A stretch of DNA of 48,040 bases from DATECU01 sp035286745. GTDB taxonomy: Bacteria; Acidobacteriota; Vicinamibacteria; Fen-336. The notes below the pieces were generated by a model. The model saw nothing but the letters and a program-made list of their open reading frames with translations. It was not told the origin of the DNA and did no database searches. The stretch's first letter is position 1. Every line of letters begins with the position of its first letter. This document shows positions 39,225 through 47,483 of the stretch, one piece after another. The position numbers and the translations under genes are program-made. Where the stretch lies: assembly GCA_035286745.1 (NCBI GenBank), contig DATECU010000271.1:1-48040 (forward strand), written 5' to 3'.

Positions 39225-40502
39225 ATGTCGTGGTTGGGTTGGGGGTCCCAAGAGCGCACGCCCGGGGGCCAAGCGATGGCCGGCGGAGGTCGAGATCGCG
39301 ACGGGTCGGGCCTGCCGGAACCGCCGGCTACGGCTCGCTACTTGCGGTCACCTGTGAACGCGTCGGGACTGGTGTTCCTGCTGATCGCGGCACTTCTCTA
39401 TCAGCACCTATCGAACCCAGCGGATGCCTCGCGCCACGTGGCCTACCCTCTCTTGCTGGCGGTGCTGGCGATCTGGGCGCGGGCCCCCCGCTGGGTACTC
39501 CAGGCGATTCTGGCTAGCGCGCTGGTCGTTCACGTGTATCTCCACACCCAGGTCGTTTCCCTGGACCCCGCATATCAGGCCTCGACGCGCGACCGGGCCG
39601 TCGAAATGACCACCCAGGCGCTGCTGCGCGGTGAGAACCCGTGGAACCACGTGCCCGCGCTCGGTGCCCGGGCTTCGACCGGCCCGACCAGCATTCTGGT
39701 CGCCCTGCCCGCGGTCTTGCTCTTGGGGCGAATCAACTGGCTCTCCTTTGCGTTCTGGATCTCGTTCTTCGGCATCCTGCTCGCCTGGGACATCCGTCGT
39801 CGAAACGACACCTTTCCCACGCTGAGCCTGTTGTTCCTGCTGGGGCTCTTTGGCTTCGCACATACCCTTCGACACCGGCTGGACGAGCTGTACTACCCGT
39901 ACCTGTATCTGGTTGCAGCATACGCTTTCGTCAGGCGGGGCCGGAACGGCCTGGCAGGTGCCTGCCTGGCTCTGACGATCCTGTCGCGTCTGAACTACGT
40001 GTTCGTGGTCCTGGCATTCCTGCTGTGGTATGGCACGAGCGAACGATTCCGGTGGCGGGCCTTGCTGCGCGTGGCAGGCGGCATGCTCGTGGCAAGTGTC
40101 TTCGTTGTGCTGCCCTTCGCGATAGTCGGGGGAACCGACTTTCTCACCCACAACCCCTTCCTGCTGGCTTACCGCCGGAGCGGGATCCAGTCGTGGCCGG
40201 AAACCAATGCCATCTTCCATCTACTCAACGAGATGGGGCGACTCCTGGGTCAGAACGGGATGCGCGTCGCCAAACTCCTGCTCGTCGGGTTCGTGCTACT
40301 CATGACCACTTGGCGCCTGCGGGGGGTGAGTCCGCACCCCTTCTGGCACATGGCCGTGGCAGCGTTCTCGGCGCATACCCTGGTGCTGTTCACGCTGCCC
40401 CTGGACTACGCGGTCATCTTCGTCCTGCCCGCCTTCCTGGGGATCGCCCTCACGACGGCGGTGGCTGAGACCAGCCCGGGCAACCTCGACGCCGCTAAAT
40501 AA
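39225..40502 (+). CDS. Polytopic membrane protein, possible GT-C-type glycosyltransferase
   Basis: The 425-residue frame starts at ATG 39225 (GGCGAGGGG upstream); ATG 39276 is an alternative that removes a Gly-rich leader. About ten hydrophobic segments are seen (for example ASGLVFLLIAALLYQHL, LLLAVLAIWA, PTLSLLFLLGLFGFA). A large extramembrane loop after the third helix contains DRAVEMTTQALLRGENPWNHVPALG. A loop of that kind, followed by PTSILVALPAVLLLGR, resembles the DUF2029/GT87-type polyprenol-phosphate mannosyltransferase plan, but no decisive catalytic motif is identified. Function is therefore tentative. Nearby genes give no clear context. Confidence 0.7.
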   Translation: MSWLGWGSQERTPGGQAMAGGGRDRDGSGLPEPPATARYLRSPVNASGLVFLLIAALLYQHLSNPADASRHVAYPLLLAVLAIWARAPRWVLQAILASALVVHVYLHTQVVSLDPAYQASTRDRAVEMTTQALLRGENPWNHVPALGARASTGPTSILVALPAVLLLGRINWLSFAFWISFFGILLAWDIRRRNDTFPTLSLLFLLGLFGFAHTLRHRLDELYYPYLYLVAAYAFVRRGRNGLAGACLALTILSRLNYVFVVLAFLLWYGTSERFRWRALLRVAGGMLVASVFVVLPFAIVGGTDFLTHNPFLLAYRRSGIQSWPETNAIFHLLNEMGRLLGQNGMRVAKLLLVGFVLLMTTWRLRGVSPHPFWHMAVAAFSAHTLVLFTLPLDYAVIFVLPAFLGIALTTAVAETSPGNLDAAK

Positions 40503-40519
40503 CAGGAGCTGACCGCTCC

Positions 40520-41005
40520 TCACGCCAGATCGCGCAGAATCCGGGGTGGCAGGAACCAAACGAGGCTGCCTCCCTCGGCCAGGGTCCCGTTCAGCTCGAC
40601 CAGAGCAGCACCGCCCTTCTTGAAAAGCAGCGCTTCGCCGCGGCCGCCGATCAGCCGGCCCAAGAGCGAGGACACGTGGGGCTCATGGCCGAAGACGGCG
40701 ACAAACGCATCGCCGGAGAAGCGCGACAGCGTTCTCGCCAGATCCTCGAAGTCTCCGGTGGCGAGCGCCGGCGCATTCTCCACCACCGGGGCCTGCCAGG
40801 CCTCAGCCGCGATCTCGGCGGTGCGCCGGGCTCGGGGCAGCGGGCTGGTCAGGATGGCCTCCGGACAGCGCAGCAGCTCGGCCAGTCCGGCGGCTGCCTC
40901 CCGAAAGCGCTCCTCACCGCGGGGTGTGAGCGGGCGCTCGTCATCGGGGATGCCGGGGGTGCCGTGAGGTACGGCGCTGGCGTGGCGGACGATCAGAAGC
41001 TCCAT
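40520..41005 (-). CDS. sixA: SixA-type histidine phosphatase
   Basis: The 161-residue protein begins MELLIVRHASA with the catalytic RHG-equivalent motif (His8). It has RPLTPRGEERFREAA, SPLPRARRTAEI (second Arg) and the second histidine His107 in FGHEPHVSSL. This short single-domain histidine-phosphatase architecture is SixA's. E. coli SixA dephosphorylates phosphohistidine proteins such as NPr; the substrate here is unknown. It is 12 nt downstream of the CHAD gene on the same strand, so the two are co-transcribed, suggesting a link to polyphosphate. Confidence 0.9.
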   Translation of the reverse strand: MELLIVRHASAVPHGTPGIPDDERPLTPRGEERFREAAAGLAELLRCPEAILTSPLPRARRTAEIAAEAWQAPVVENAPALATGDFEDLARTLSRFSGDAFVAVFGHEPHVSSLLGRLIGGRGEALLFKKGGAALVELNGTLAEGGSLVWFLPPRILRDLA

Positions 41006-41017
41006 CGGCCTACCTCC

Positions 41018-41914
41018 TCAAGCAGTTGCCGCGTCCGTTGGGCGCCCCCCCAGGGCGGTCAGGGCTCGGCGGGCCATGTTCAGCGGAGCCGCCTCCAGCA
41101 GCCGCTGGTGATGGCGGTGGCTTTCCTGGCGGAAGAACGCGGCCTGGGCCTGGGCCTCTCTGGCCAGAGGCGCCTGACCGCGAACCCGGGCCGAGGTGGC
41201 CTGGCGGGTGAGCCAGCTGGCTAGCACGAAGTGGTCGCGGACGTGGCCCAACCGAGTCTGCAAGTCTCTGAACAAGGTGGCGTCCTCCTCCTGGTGGCCC
41301 CGCAGCGCGCCGGCCAGTTCCCCCACATAACGCAACCGTCGAGCCACCATGCGGGCGCGGTGAAGTTCCTCCGGGTCGTAGCGCTGGCCCAGGGCTTCGA
41401 GGGTGGCGAGGAGCCGGTTGCCGATGGTGGCGGAGGTATCGCGCAGGCGGCGCAGGGCGGTGAACATGGGCGGAACCCCGCGCGCCAGCAGCTTGCGCAG
41501 GTCGCGGCGCACGCCGGCGATCTCGATGTCCATGAGCACCTCGGCCATGTGGTGGCGGCTTCGGCTGCGGGCGGCCCGCAAGCGCCGCCGAACCAGCGCT
41601 AGCTCCGGGGGCCGCGTCTGCAGCTCCGTCCATCGCGCCTCGAACAGCTCGACGCACACATCCAGATCCCGGCTGCCTCCCGCGGCCCGGGTCAGCTCGC
41701 GGAGCACTCCGAGCGCCCGTCGAGCCCGGCGTCCGGTCGGGTCCTGGGCGAGAACCGGCAGCGCGACCCTCAGGCGGCGCGTGCTGACCCGCATGTCGTG
41801 CACCGCTTCCTGGTCTCCGGCGAGCGCCTTGGGCAGGTGGCGAAACACCATCCTCACCGCCTGCTGAAGGAGGTGGGTGGGTCGGTCGGCGAGGGTAGCG
41901 GGGCGGGCCGGCAT
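41018..41914 (-). CDS. CHAD-domain protein (polyphosphate-binding helical bundle)
   Basis: AGGAAGG sits 4 nt before ATG 41914, so I prefer it over ATG 41944; this gives 298 residues. The protein is all-helical and very rich in Arg and His. The CHAD signature HDMRVSTRRLRVAL lies near residue 40 and a second copy-like element HRARMVARRLRYVGEL near 195. Conserved His and Arg/Lys residues of CHAD domains bind polyphosphate. There is no attached CYTH domain. It is divergent from the ppx-ppk operon and followed by sixA, a location that supports a role in polyphosphate handling. Confidence 0.9.
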   Translation of the reverse strand: MPARPATLADRPTHLLQQAVRMVFRHLPKALAGDQEAVHDMRVSTRRLRVALPVLAQDPTGRRARRALGVLRELTRAAGGSRDLDVCVELFEARWTELQTRPPELALVRRRLRAARSRSRHHMAEVLMDIEIAGVRRDLRKLLARGVPPMFTALRRLRDTSATIGNRLLATLEALGQRYDPEELHRARMVARRLRYVGELAGALRGHQEEDATLFRDLQTRLGHVRDHFVLASWLTRQATSARVRGQAPLAREAQAQAAFFRQESHRHHQRLLEAAPLNMARRALTALGGRPTDAATA

Positions 41915-41990
41915 GAGCCTTCCTGGGCCAACCGACGCTAGCACGGCCGCCTGGCGAAGACCACTCAGGGAACCCCCGCTCGCGGCCGAC

Positions 41991-41996
41991 TACAAT
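41991..41996 (+). promoter_or_regulatory. Putative -10 box of the ppx-ppk operon
   Basis: TACAAT lies 10 nt before an ATG (42007) that opens a short leader ORF, and 66 nt before the ppx GTG. No recognisable -35 is seen. Confidence 0.5.
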
Positions 41997-42006
41997 GGGC
42001 GGAGCC

Positions 42007-42063
42007 ATGGAAGACCGCGCCCAGCAGTGCCATCCGAACCCCGCCGGCCCGAGGAACCGCTAG
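42007..42063 (+). CDS. Short leader ORF ending on the ppx start codon
   Basis: ATG 42007 opens 18 codons (peptide MEDRAQQCHPNPAGPRNR) and ends at TAG 42061-42063. The final G of that stop is the first base of the ppx GTG (TAGTG), so a ribosome finishing the peptide would be placed on the ppx start. The ATG is 10 nt after a TACAAT box. Whether it is translated is unknown; the peptide may be incidental and ppx may use GAGGA upstream of its GTG instead. Confidence 0.4.
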   Translation: MEDRAQQCHPNPAGPRNR

Positions 42064-43691
42064 TGGCCGCCCGCCGCAAGCGGACGCTGTCCCCGCGGGC
42101 CGCCGAACCCGCCGTGCCTCCGGTCCCGGCGCCGCCCCAGCCTCCACCCCCGCCGGAGCCGGTCGCCGTCATCGACATGGGGGCCAGCGCCATTCGCTTG
42201 CTGGTGGCCGAGGTTGAGCCCGGCCAGCCCGTCCGCATCCTGGAGGAGGCCTCTCGTGGCGTCCTGCTGGGCAAGGACACCTTCACCCACAACCGGCTGG
42301 GGGCGGCCACCGTGGAGGCGACACTCAAGGCCCTGGAGGGCTTCCGCCGCATCATGGACACCTATCGCGTTGTGCGCTATCGGGCGGTGGCCACCAGCGC
42401 AGTGCGTGAGGCGCAAAACGCCGAAACCTTCCTGGATCGGGTCCGACAGCGCACCGGCATCGACATCGAGGTGATCGACGGCTCGGAGGAAAACCGACTC
42501 ACCTACATGGCGGTGCGCGAGGCCCTGCGCGGGCATCCGGCGCTCGGCTCGGCTGACGCCCTGCTGGTGGAGGTCGGCGGCGGCAGCGCCGACCTGTCCT
42601 TTCTCCGCAACGGCGAGCCCATCCACTCCGGAACCTACACCCTGGGCTCCATCCGCATGCGCCAGAACCTGGCCTCCTGGCAGGGCAGCCCGGAGCAACG
42701 CATGCGCCTGCTGCGCCGCCACGTCCACAACGTGGTCGAGGACATCCGGCGCGAGATGCCCTTGAAGGAGGCCCGCTACTTCATCGCGCTAGGCGAGGAC
42801 GTGCAGTTCGCCGCCGCCCGCGTCGGCGGTGAGTCGCGCCCCGGGGCCATCCCGGTGGTGGCCAAGGAGCCCTTCCTGGCCCTGTGCGACGAGCTGGCTG
42901 CCTTCGAGGTGGACGAGCTGGTGGAGCGCTACCGCATCCCCCACGCTGGCGCCGAGACCCTGGTGCCCGCGCTGCTCGCCAACCGCGAGCTGCTACTCGA
43001 GACCCAGGCCAGCGAGATCCTGGCCCCCGAGGCCTCGCTCAGGGCCGGCCTGCTCTTGGACATCGCCGGCAGCGAGGACGGCCTGGGCATCGAGGTCTTC
43101 GGCAAGCAGGTGCTGGCCAGTGCCGACGCGTTAGGTGCTCGGTACCGCTACGATGCCCCCCACGCCCGGGCGGTGGCCGCTCTGGCCTGCCGCCTCTTCG
43201 ACGACCTCCGCTCCGAGCACGGCCTGAGCATGCGCGATCGCCTGCTTCTGGAGGTCGCGGCGCTGCTTCACGACGTGGGCATCTTCGTGAACCTGCGCGG
43301 CCACCACAAGCACTCCCAGTACCTGCTCTCGGTTTCCGAGATCTTCGGCCTTTCCCGCGACGACCTCGCCATCGTCTCCAACGTGGCCCGCTACCATCGC
43401 CGCGGTCTGCCCCAGAAGTCGCACCTGCCCTACATGGCCCTGGATCGCGACACCCGCGTGCTGGTCAACAAGCTGGCCGCCATCCTGCGCGTGGCCAACG
43501 CCCTGGATGCCGACCACCTGCAGAAGGTGAAGGAGCTGCGTGTGGTGCAGGCCGACGATGCCTGGGTGCTCGAGGTCACCGCCGCCGGGGACCTGACCAT
43601 GGAGCGCCTGGCGGCTCTGTCGCGAGCCGACATGCTGACCGAGGTCTTCGGCCGCAAGGTCAGCTTTCGTGAGGCGTCGCCCAAGCCATGA
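42063..43691 (+). CDS. ppx: Exopolyphosphatase / GppA-type phosphatase with HD domain
   Basis: GAGGA lies about 8 nt before GTG 42063, giving 542 residues. After a Pro-rich 30-residue start comes the actin-like Ppx/GppA fold. Motifs are VAVIDMGASAIRLLVAE (phosphate 1), ATSAVREAQN, IEVIDGSEENRLTYMAV and LLVEVGGGSADLSFL (phosphate 2). A C-terminal HD-type domain (about 350-500) contains LLHDVG and GHHKHSQYLL. It hydrolyses terminal phosphates of polyphosphate or pppGpp. It overlaps ppk by 4 nt (ATGA), so synthesis and breakdown enzymes are made together. Confidence 0.92.
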   Translation: MAARRKRTLSPRAAEPAVPPVPAPPQPPPPPEPVAVIDMGASAIRLLVAEVEPGQPVRILEEASRGVLLGKDTFTHNRLGAATVEATLKALEGFRRIMDTYRVVRYRAVATSAVREAQNAETFLDRVRQRTGIDIEVIDGSEENRLTYMAVREALRGHPALGSADALLVEVGGGSADLSFLRNGEPIHSGTYTLGSIRMRQNLASWQGSPEQRMRLLRRHVHNVVEDIRREMPLKEARYFIALGEDVQFAAARVGGESRPGAIPVVAKEPFLALCDELAAFEVDELVERYRIPHAGAETLVPALLANRELLLETQASEILAPEASLRAGLLLDIAGSEDGLGIEVFGKQVLASADALGARYRYDAPHARAVAALACRLFDDLRSEHGLSMRDRLLLEVAALLHDVGIFVNLRGHHKHSQYLLSVSEIFGLSRDDLAIVSNVARYHRRGLPQKSHLPYMALDRDTRVLVNKLAAILRVANALDADHLQKVKELRVVQADDAWVLEVTAAGDLTMERLAALSRADMLTEVFGRKVSFREASPKP

Positions 43692-45826
43692 AGCCGCCCA
43701 GAGCTCACGGCAAGCCCAAGAAGCGCGAACCCGAGCTGTTCCTGAATCGCGAGCTGTCCTGGCTCCAGTTCAACGGCCGGGTGCTGGAGGAGGCCGTCGA
43801 TCCCGCCAACCCGCTCTTGGAGCGGCTGAAGTTTGCCACCATCGTCGCCTCCAACCTCGACGAGTTCTTCATGGTGCGGGTGGCCGCCCTGCAGCATGCG
43901 GTCCAGGAGGGCGACACCTCCCCCGACCTGGCCGGCCTCACCCCTGGCCAGCAGCTCAAGGAGATCTCGCTGCGCGCGCACGAGATGGTGGATCAGCTCT
44001 ATCGCGCTCTTTCGGACGAGATCCTGCCCGCTCTCGCCGAACGCGGCATCCGCCTGGTCTCGGTCGGGAGCCTCGACCCCGGGCTCCGACCGCCCCTGGC
44101 CAGGCACTTCCGAGACGAGATCCTCCCCGTCTTGACCCCGCTCGCCATCGATTTCTCCCGGCCCTTCCCCATGCTCTTGAGCCTGAGCCTCAACCTGGCC
44201 GTGCTCCTGGGACCGGCCGAGGGGGAGGATCAGAAGCGTTTGGCGGTGGTCCAGGTCCCGGCGCGTCTGCCGCGTCTGGTGCGTCCGGTGGGCGGCGACG
44301 GGACCAGCTACGTGCTGCTGGAGGACCTGATCCGGTCCGAGCTCTCCGCCCTCTTCCCCGGCCAGGAGGTGCAGGAGGCGGCGGTGTTCCGCGTCTCCCG
44401 TGACGCCGAGCTGGACCTGGACGACGAGGGCGGTCGCGACTATCTGGAAGCGCTGGAAGAGGAGCTTCGGAAGCGACGCCGCAGCCAGGTGGTCCGCCTG
44501 GAGCTGGAGGCGTCGGCGAGCGAGGCCCTGCTTGCGCTTCTCACCGACCGCCTGGAAGTGACCGCCGGCGATGTCTACCGCGTGCGGGGCCAGCTCGACA
44601 TTCGCGCCCTCCACGCCCTGGTCGAGCTGCCCGCCCTCGAAGACCTGCGCGATGCACCGCTCAAGCCGCTGGCCGCCCTCGAGGCTAAAGCCCAAGAGGC
44701 CGTCTTCGAGGTTCTCGACGAACGCGACGTCCTCTTCCATCACCCCTACGACTCCTTCGACCCGGTGGTGAGCCTGGTTTCCCGTGCGGCCGACGATCCC
44801 GACGTGCTCGCCATCAAGCAGACCCTGTACCGCACCAGCGGCGATTCCCCGGTGGTGCAGGCGCTGGCCCGGGCCGCCGAGCAGGGCAAGCAGGTCACCG
44901 TGCTGGTCGAGCTTCTGGCTCGCTTCGACGAGCAGAGCAACCTGCGTTGGGCGCGCAGCCTGGAAGAAGCCGGGGCCCACGTCATCTACGGCATCCGGGG
45001 GTTCAAGACCCACGCCAAGATCTGCCTGGTGGTGCGCCGCGGGCGTCAGGGCATTAGGCGTTACGTGCACCTGGGCACCGGCAACTACAACGACCGCACG
45101 GCCCGCGCCTACAGCGACTTCGGACTGATGACCGCGGATTCCGCCATCGGCGAGGACGCCTCGGCCTTCTTCAATACCCTCACCGGCTACTCGGATGCTC
45201 CGCGCATGAAGAAACTGGCCATGGCCCCCACCGGCTTGCGCGAGCGCTTCCTGAAGCTCATCGAGCGCGAGAGGCGGCGGGCGGAAGAGGGGCAGGCCGC
45301 CGAGATCCGGGCCAAGATGAACTCCCTGGTCGACGAGGACATCATCCGCGCCCTCTACGACGCTTCCCGGGCCGGCGTCCGCGTTCGTTTGAACGTGCGG
45401 GGCATCTGCTGCCTGCGCCCTGGCCTCAAGGGCGTCTCCGACAGCATCGAGGTGGTGTCCATCGTCGACCGCTTCCTGGAGCACGCCCGCGTCTTCGCCT
45501 TCCGGAACGGCGGTGACGAAGATGTGTACCTGGGCAGCGTCGACTGGATGCCGCGCAACCTCGACCGGCGCATCGAGTTGCTGTTCCCGGTGGAGGCCCC
45601 GGAGCCGCGGCAGAAGGTGCTGGCCGCGTTAGAGGCGATGTTCGCCGACAACGTGAAGGCCCGCGCCTTGCTCCCCGACGGCAGCTACCGCCGCCGCCGC
45701 CCGGCCAAGGGCGACGACGCCTTCCGCGCCCAACTCCACCTCTACCGCGAGGCCCAGAAGGCGGTCGACCGCGCCCGTGCGGCGTCCGGTGTGCTGCTCG
45801 CGCCCCTCACCTCGCCCGAGGGGTGA
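43688..45826 (+). CDS. ppk: Polyphosphate kinase PPK1
   Basis: The 712-residue length is typical of PPK1. It starts with a short basic segment, then FLNRELSWLQFNGRVLEEA (N domain), and has the two phospholipase-D-like catalytic domains. The autophosphorylated His461 lies in RYVHLGTGNYNDRTARAYSDFGL, and the second conserved region is YLGSVDWMPRNLDRRIELL. Further signatures are RFDEQSNLRWAR and the KTHAKICLV lysine region. It transfers the gamma-phosphate of ATP to polyphosphate chains reversibly. It overlaps ppx upstream. Confidence 0.97.
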   Translation: MKPPRAHGKPKKREPELFLNRELSWLQFNGRVLEEAVDPANPLLERLKFATIVASNLDEFFMVRVAALQHAVQEGDTSPDLAGLTPGQQLKEISLRAHEMVDQLYRALSDEILPALAERGIRLVSVGSLDPGLRPPLARHFRDEILPVLTPLAIDFSRPFPMLLSLSLNLAVLLGPAEGEDQKRLAVVQVPARLPRLVRPVGGDGTSYVLLEDLIRSELSALFPGQEVQEAAVFRVSRDAELDLDDEGGRDYLEALEEELRKRRRSQVVRLELEASASEALLALLTDRLEVTAGDVYRVRGQLDIRALHALVELPALEDLRDAPLKPLAALEAKAQEAVFEVLDERDVLFHHPYDSFDPVVSLVSRAADDPDVLAIKQTLYRTSGDSPVVQALARAAEQGKQVTVLVELLARFDEQSNLRWARSLEEAGAHVIYGIRGFKTHAKICLVVRRGRQGIRRYVHLGTGNYNDRTARAYSDFGLMTADSAIGEDASAFFNTLTGYSDAPRMKKLAMAPTGLRERFLKLIERERRRAEEGQAAEIRAKMNSLVDEDIIRALYDASRAGVRVRLNVRGICCLRPGLKGVSDSIEVVSIVDRFLEHARVFAFRNGGDEDVYLGSVDWMPRNLDRRIELLFPVEAPEPRQKVLAALEAMFADNVKARALLPDGSYRRRRPAKGDDAFRAQLHLYREAQKAVDRARAASGVLLAPLTSPEG

Positions 45827-45841
45827 CCGGGCGGCGGGCGA

Positions 45842-46441
45842 CTACGCGCGCCGCCGTTCGAGGGCGGTCACGCGCGCATCCAGTGGAACCAGCGTGTCGA
45901 TCTTGCCGTCCACGGTCTCGACCTTGGTCTCGATGGCCTCGACTCTAGTGTCGATTCTCTCCACCTTGGTCTCGATGGCCTCGACTCTGGTGTCGATCCT
46001 CTCGACCTTGGTTTCGATGGCCTCGACTCTGGTGTCGATCCCCTCGACCTTGGTTTCGATGGCCTCGACTCTGGTGTCCATCCTCTGAACGGCGGCTTCG
46101 ATGGCCTCGACTCTGGTGTCGATCCTCTCCACCTTGGTTTCGATAGCCTCGACTCTGGTGTCGATCCTCTGAACCGTGGTTTCGAGCTTGTCGACCTTGG
46201 TCTCAAGGCGCCGAAGGTCCCTGCCGTTGCTTCGGACCGCAGTCTCTAGCGTCTCGAACCGGGCCGCGGTTGTCTGCTCGAAACTGCTGATCCTCGCGTC
46301 GAGAACCGCCCGCACCGTCTGGACCTCTTCGATGGTCGTGCGGTTCTGCGAGCGAATCTCCTCGAGGATCACCTGCCAGGCCGGTCCCGAGGATCCGCGC
46401 GAGGGCTTCGGCCGGCCCGAAGTGGGCTTCTTGGAGGGCAT
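45842..46441 (-). CDS. Coiled-coil protein with 14-residue tandem repeats
   Basis: The 199-residue protein begins with a basic Lys/Pro/Ser segment (MPSKKPTSGRPKPSRGSS), then helical sequence (about 20-80). Six near-identical 14-residue units (88-171) of form TKVERIDTRVEAIE follow. Each unit is two heptads with Val/Ile/Val/Ile spacing, so a long parallel coiled coil or trimer is expected. The end is LDARVTALERRR. There is no signal peptide or enzymatic domain. A TAGACT box on the minus strand ends 9 nt before the ATG. Function is unknown; it could be structural or a DNA-associated scaffold. It lies 15 nt from the convergent ppk stop. Confidence 0.8.
   Translation of the reverse strand: MPSKKPTSGRPKPSRGSSGPAWQVILEEIRSQNRTTIEEVQTVRAVLDARISSFEQTTAARFETLETAVRSNGRDLRRLETKVDKLETTVQRIDTRVEAIETKVERIDTRVEAIEAAVQRMDTRVEAIETKVEGIDTRVEAIETKVERIDTRVEAIETKVERIDTRVEAIETKVETVDGKIDTLVPLDARVTALERRRA
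45929..46180 (-). repeat. Six tandem 42-bp units inside the coiled-coil gene
   Basis: DNA-level repeats of 42 bp, encoding 14 residues each, occupy 45929-46180. Neighbouring units are nearly identical in third positions too, for instance repeated CTCGACTCTGGTGTCGATCC on the plus strand. That means recent unit duplication rather than only protein-level constraint. Confidence 0.85.
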
Positions 46442-46603
46442 CGCGGGTAAAGTCTACCTGCGAGCGGCCGCCTGCGCCACTGGAAAACCCGCGCAGCGCC
46501 ACCAGCTCCCGCCAAGGGAGGTTCGCGATAGGCACGGCCTAGAGCACAGCATCGACGAGGGCCTCGGCCTTCCGCGCCATCGCCCCGCCCTGGTGACCCC
46601 GGC

Positions 46604-47187
46604 CTGGCGGGCGGGGAACTGGATCCCGAGGGGTCCCAGGCCCTCATCCCCTTCACTTCGGAGTTCGAGACCTACGACCCGACGGTGGTGGGGACGATCG
46701 AGGAGACCTACACCTCGGCTGGGGTGGTGGTCTCGGGGGAGCGGGCTTACGTTCTGGAGAGCCAGTTCGAGAGGGGCTTGCTCCGGACCTACGACGTGAG
46801 CGATCCGGAGCAGCCGCGGGAGCTGGGCGGCTCGTGGATGGTGCTGGGGCGGGCGGTGGACCTGAAGGGAGAGAAGGCGAGCCCCGTGCTTCCCGAGAAC
46901 CTGGACATCGTGGTGGCCGGGACCACCGTCAACTGGAGGTCGCGCCCGTCGAACCTCTACGTGTTCGACGTGTCCTCGGACCGGCCGTCGGAGATTGGAG
47001 CGGTCAGCGTTAGCCCCAGCTCGGTGGCCGGGACGCTCAGCCGGTTCGTGGTCAAGGGGACCGGGCCTTCACCATCACCTGGCACCGTGCTTCCTCGAAC
47101 TCCACCCAGGTGTACGTGGGGGCGGAGGTGGCGAACCTCAACCGCATGCTGGAGAAGGGCCACCCGCGGGAGCGGGTCAAGCAGTAA
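46604..47187 (+). pseudogene. Frameshifted fragment of an LVIVD-type beta-propeller protein
   Basis: One frame reads IPFTSEFETYDPTVVGTIEE, then GERAYVLESQFERGLLRTYDVSDPEQP and NLYVFDVSSDRPSEIG. These are LVIVD-repeat units of surface or secreted proteins. At about 47055 the frame must shift by one base to stay coding: five Gs rather than four after GTCAA would join RFVVKG to DRAFTITWHRASSNS. The shifted frame runs on to QVYVGAEVANLNRMLEKGHPRE and stops at TAA 47185. No convincing start codon or ribosome site exists upstream, so the piece lacks its 5' part. The GTG at 46685 is an internal codon. It is a decayed gene or a sequence error within one; 46442-46603 holds no gene I can support. Confidence 0.6.
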
Positions 47188-47202
47188 AGCAGCAGCCTTG
47201 TC

Positions 47203-47460
47203 ATGGCGACGACAACGAGGCAGATCCCCGGGCCCAGCGGTTACGCTCACATCGTCAAGCGGCCCAGGTACTGTGGCGGCAAGGCGGCGATCGAGAAGGC
47301 GCACATCCGCGTCAACAACATTGCCTCGCTGCTCAAGCAAGGCAAGACCCCGGAGCAGATGATCGAGGCCTATCCACACCTCACCATGGCCCAGGTGTAC
47401 GGCGCCCTGGTCTACTACGACCCACACCGAGGAGATCGACGCCGACTCGGCTCACCTGAG
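47203..47460 (+). pseudogene. DUF433-family protein with a one-base frameshift
   Basis: From ATG 47203 the frame reads YCGGKAAIEKAHIRVNNIAS, QGKTPEQMIEAYPHLTMAQV and YGALVYYD, a clear DUF433 domain (GG.A...G..I.V..I....G..PE...YPHL...V..AL.YY.D). Right after YYD one extra C in the CCC at 47421-47423 breaks the frame. Removing it restores DHTEEIDADSAHLS, the normal family ending. DUF433 proteins are antitoxin-like partners of small toxins, with a DNA-binding fold. The unshifted frame continues to 47718 as Arg/Ser-rich nonsense. It is either a pseudogene or an indel error. Confidence 0.65.
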
Positions 47461-47483
47461 CGGCCGGTCGTGGGCCCCGTGGC

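Noticed and set aside
43430..45484. Minus-strand frame of about 680 codons opposite ppk
   Set aside because: It is a mirror of ppk's codon bias with no recognisable motif.
45929..46180. Possible CRISPR array (regular repeats)
   Set aside because: The 42-bp units are contiguous with no spacers and encode a coiled coil in frame.
46203..46535. Minus-strand frame starting LPWRELVAL upstream of the coiled-coil gene
   Set aside because: Part looks protein-like, but a stop separates it from the MARKAEALVDAVL piece and most of it is antisense or out of frame within the coiled-coil gene.
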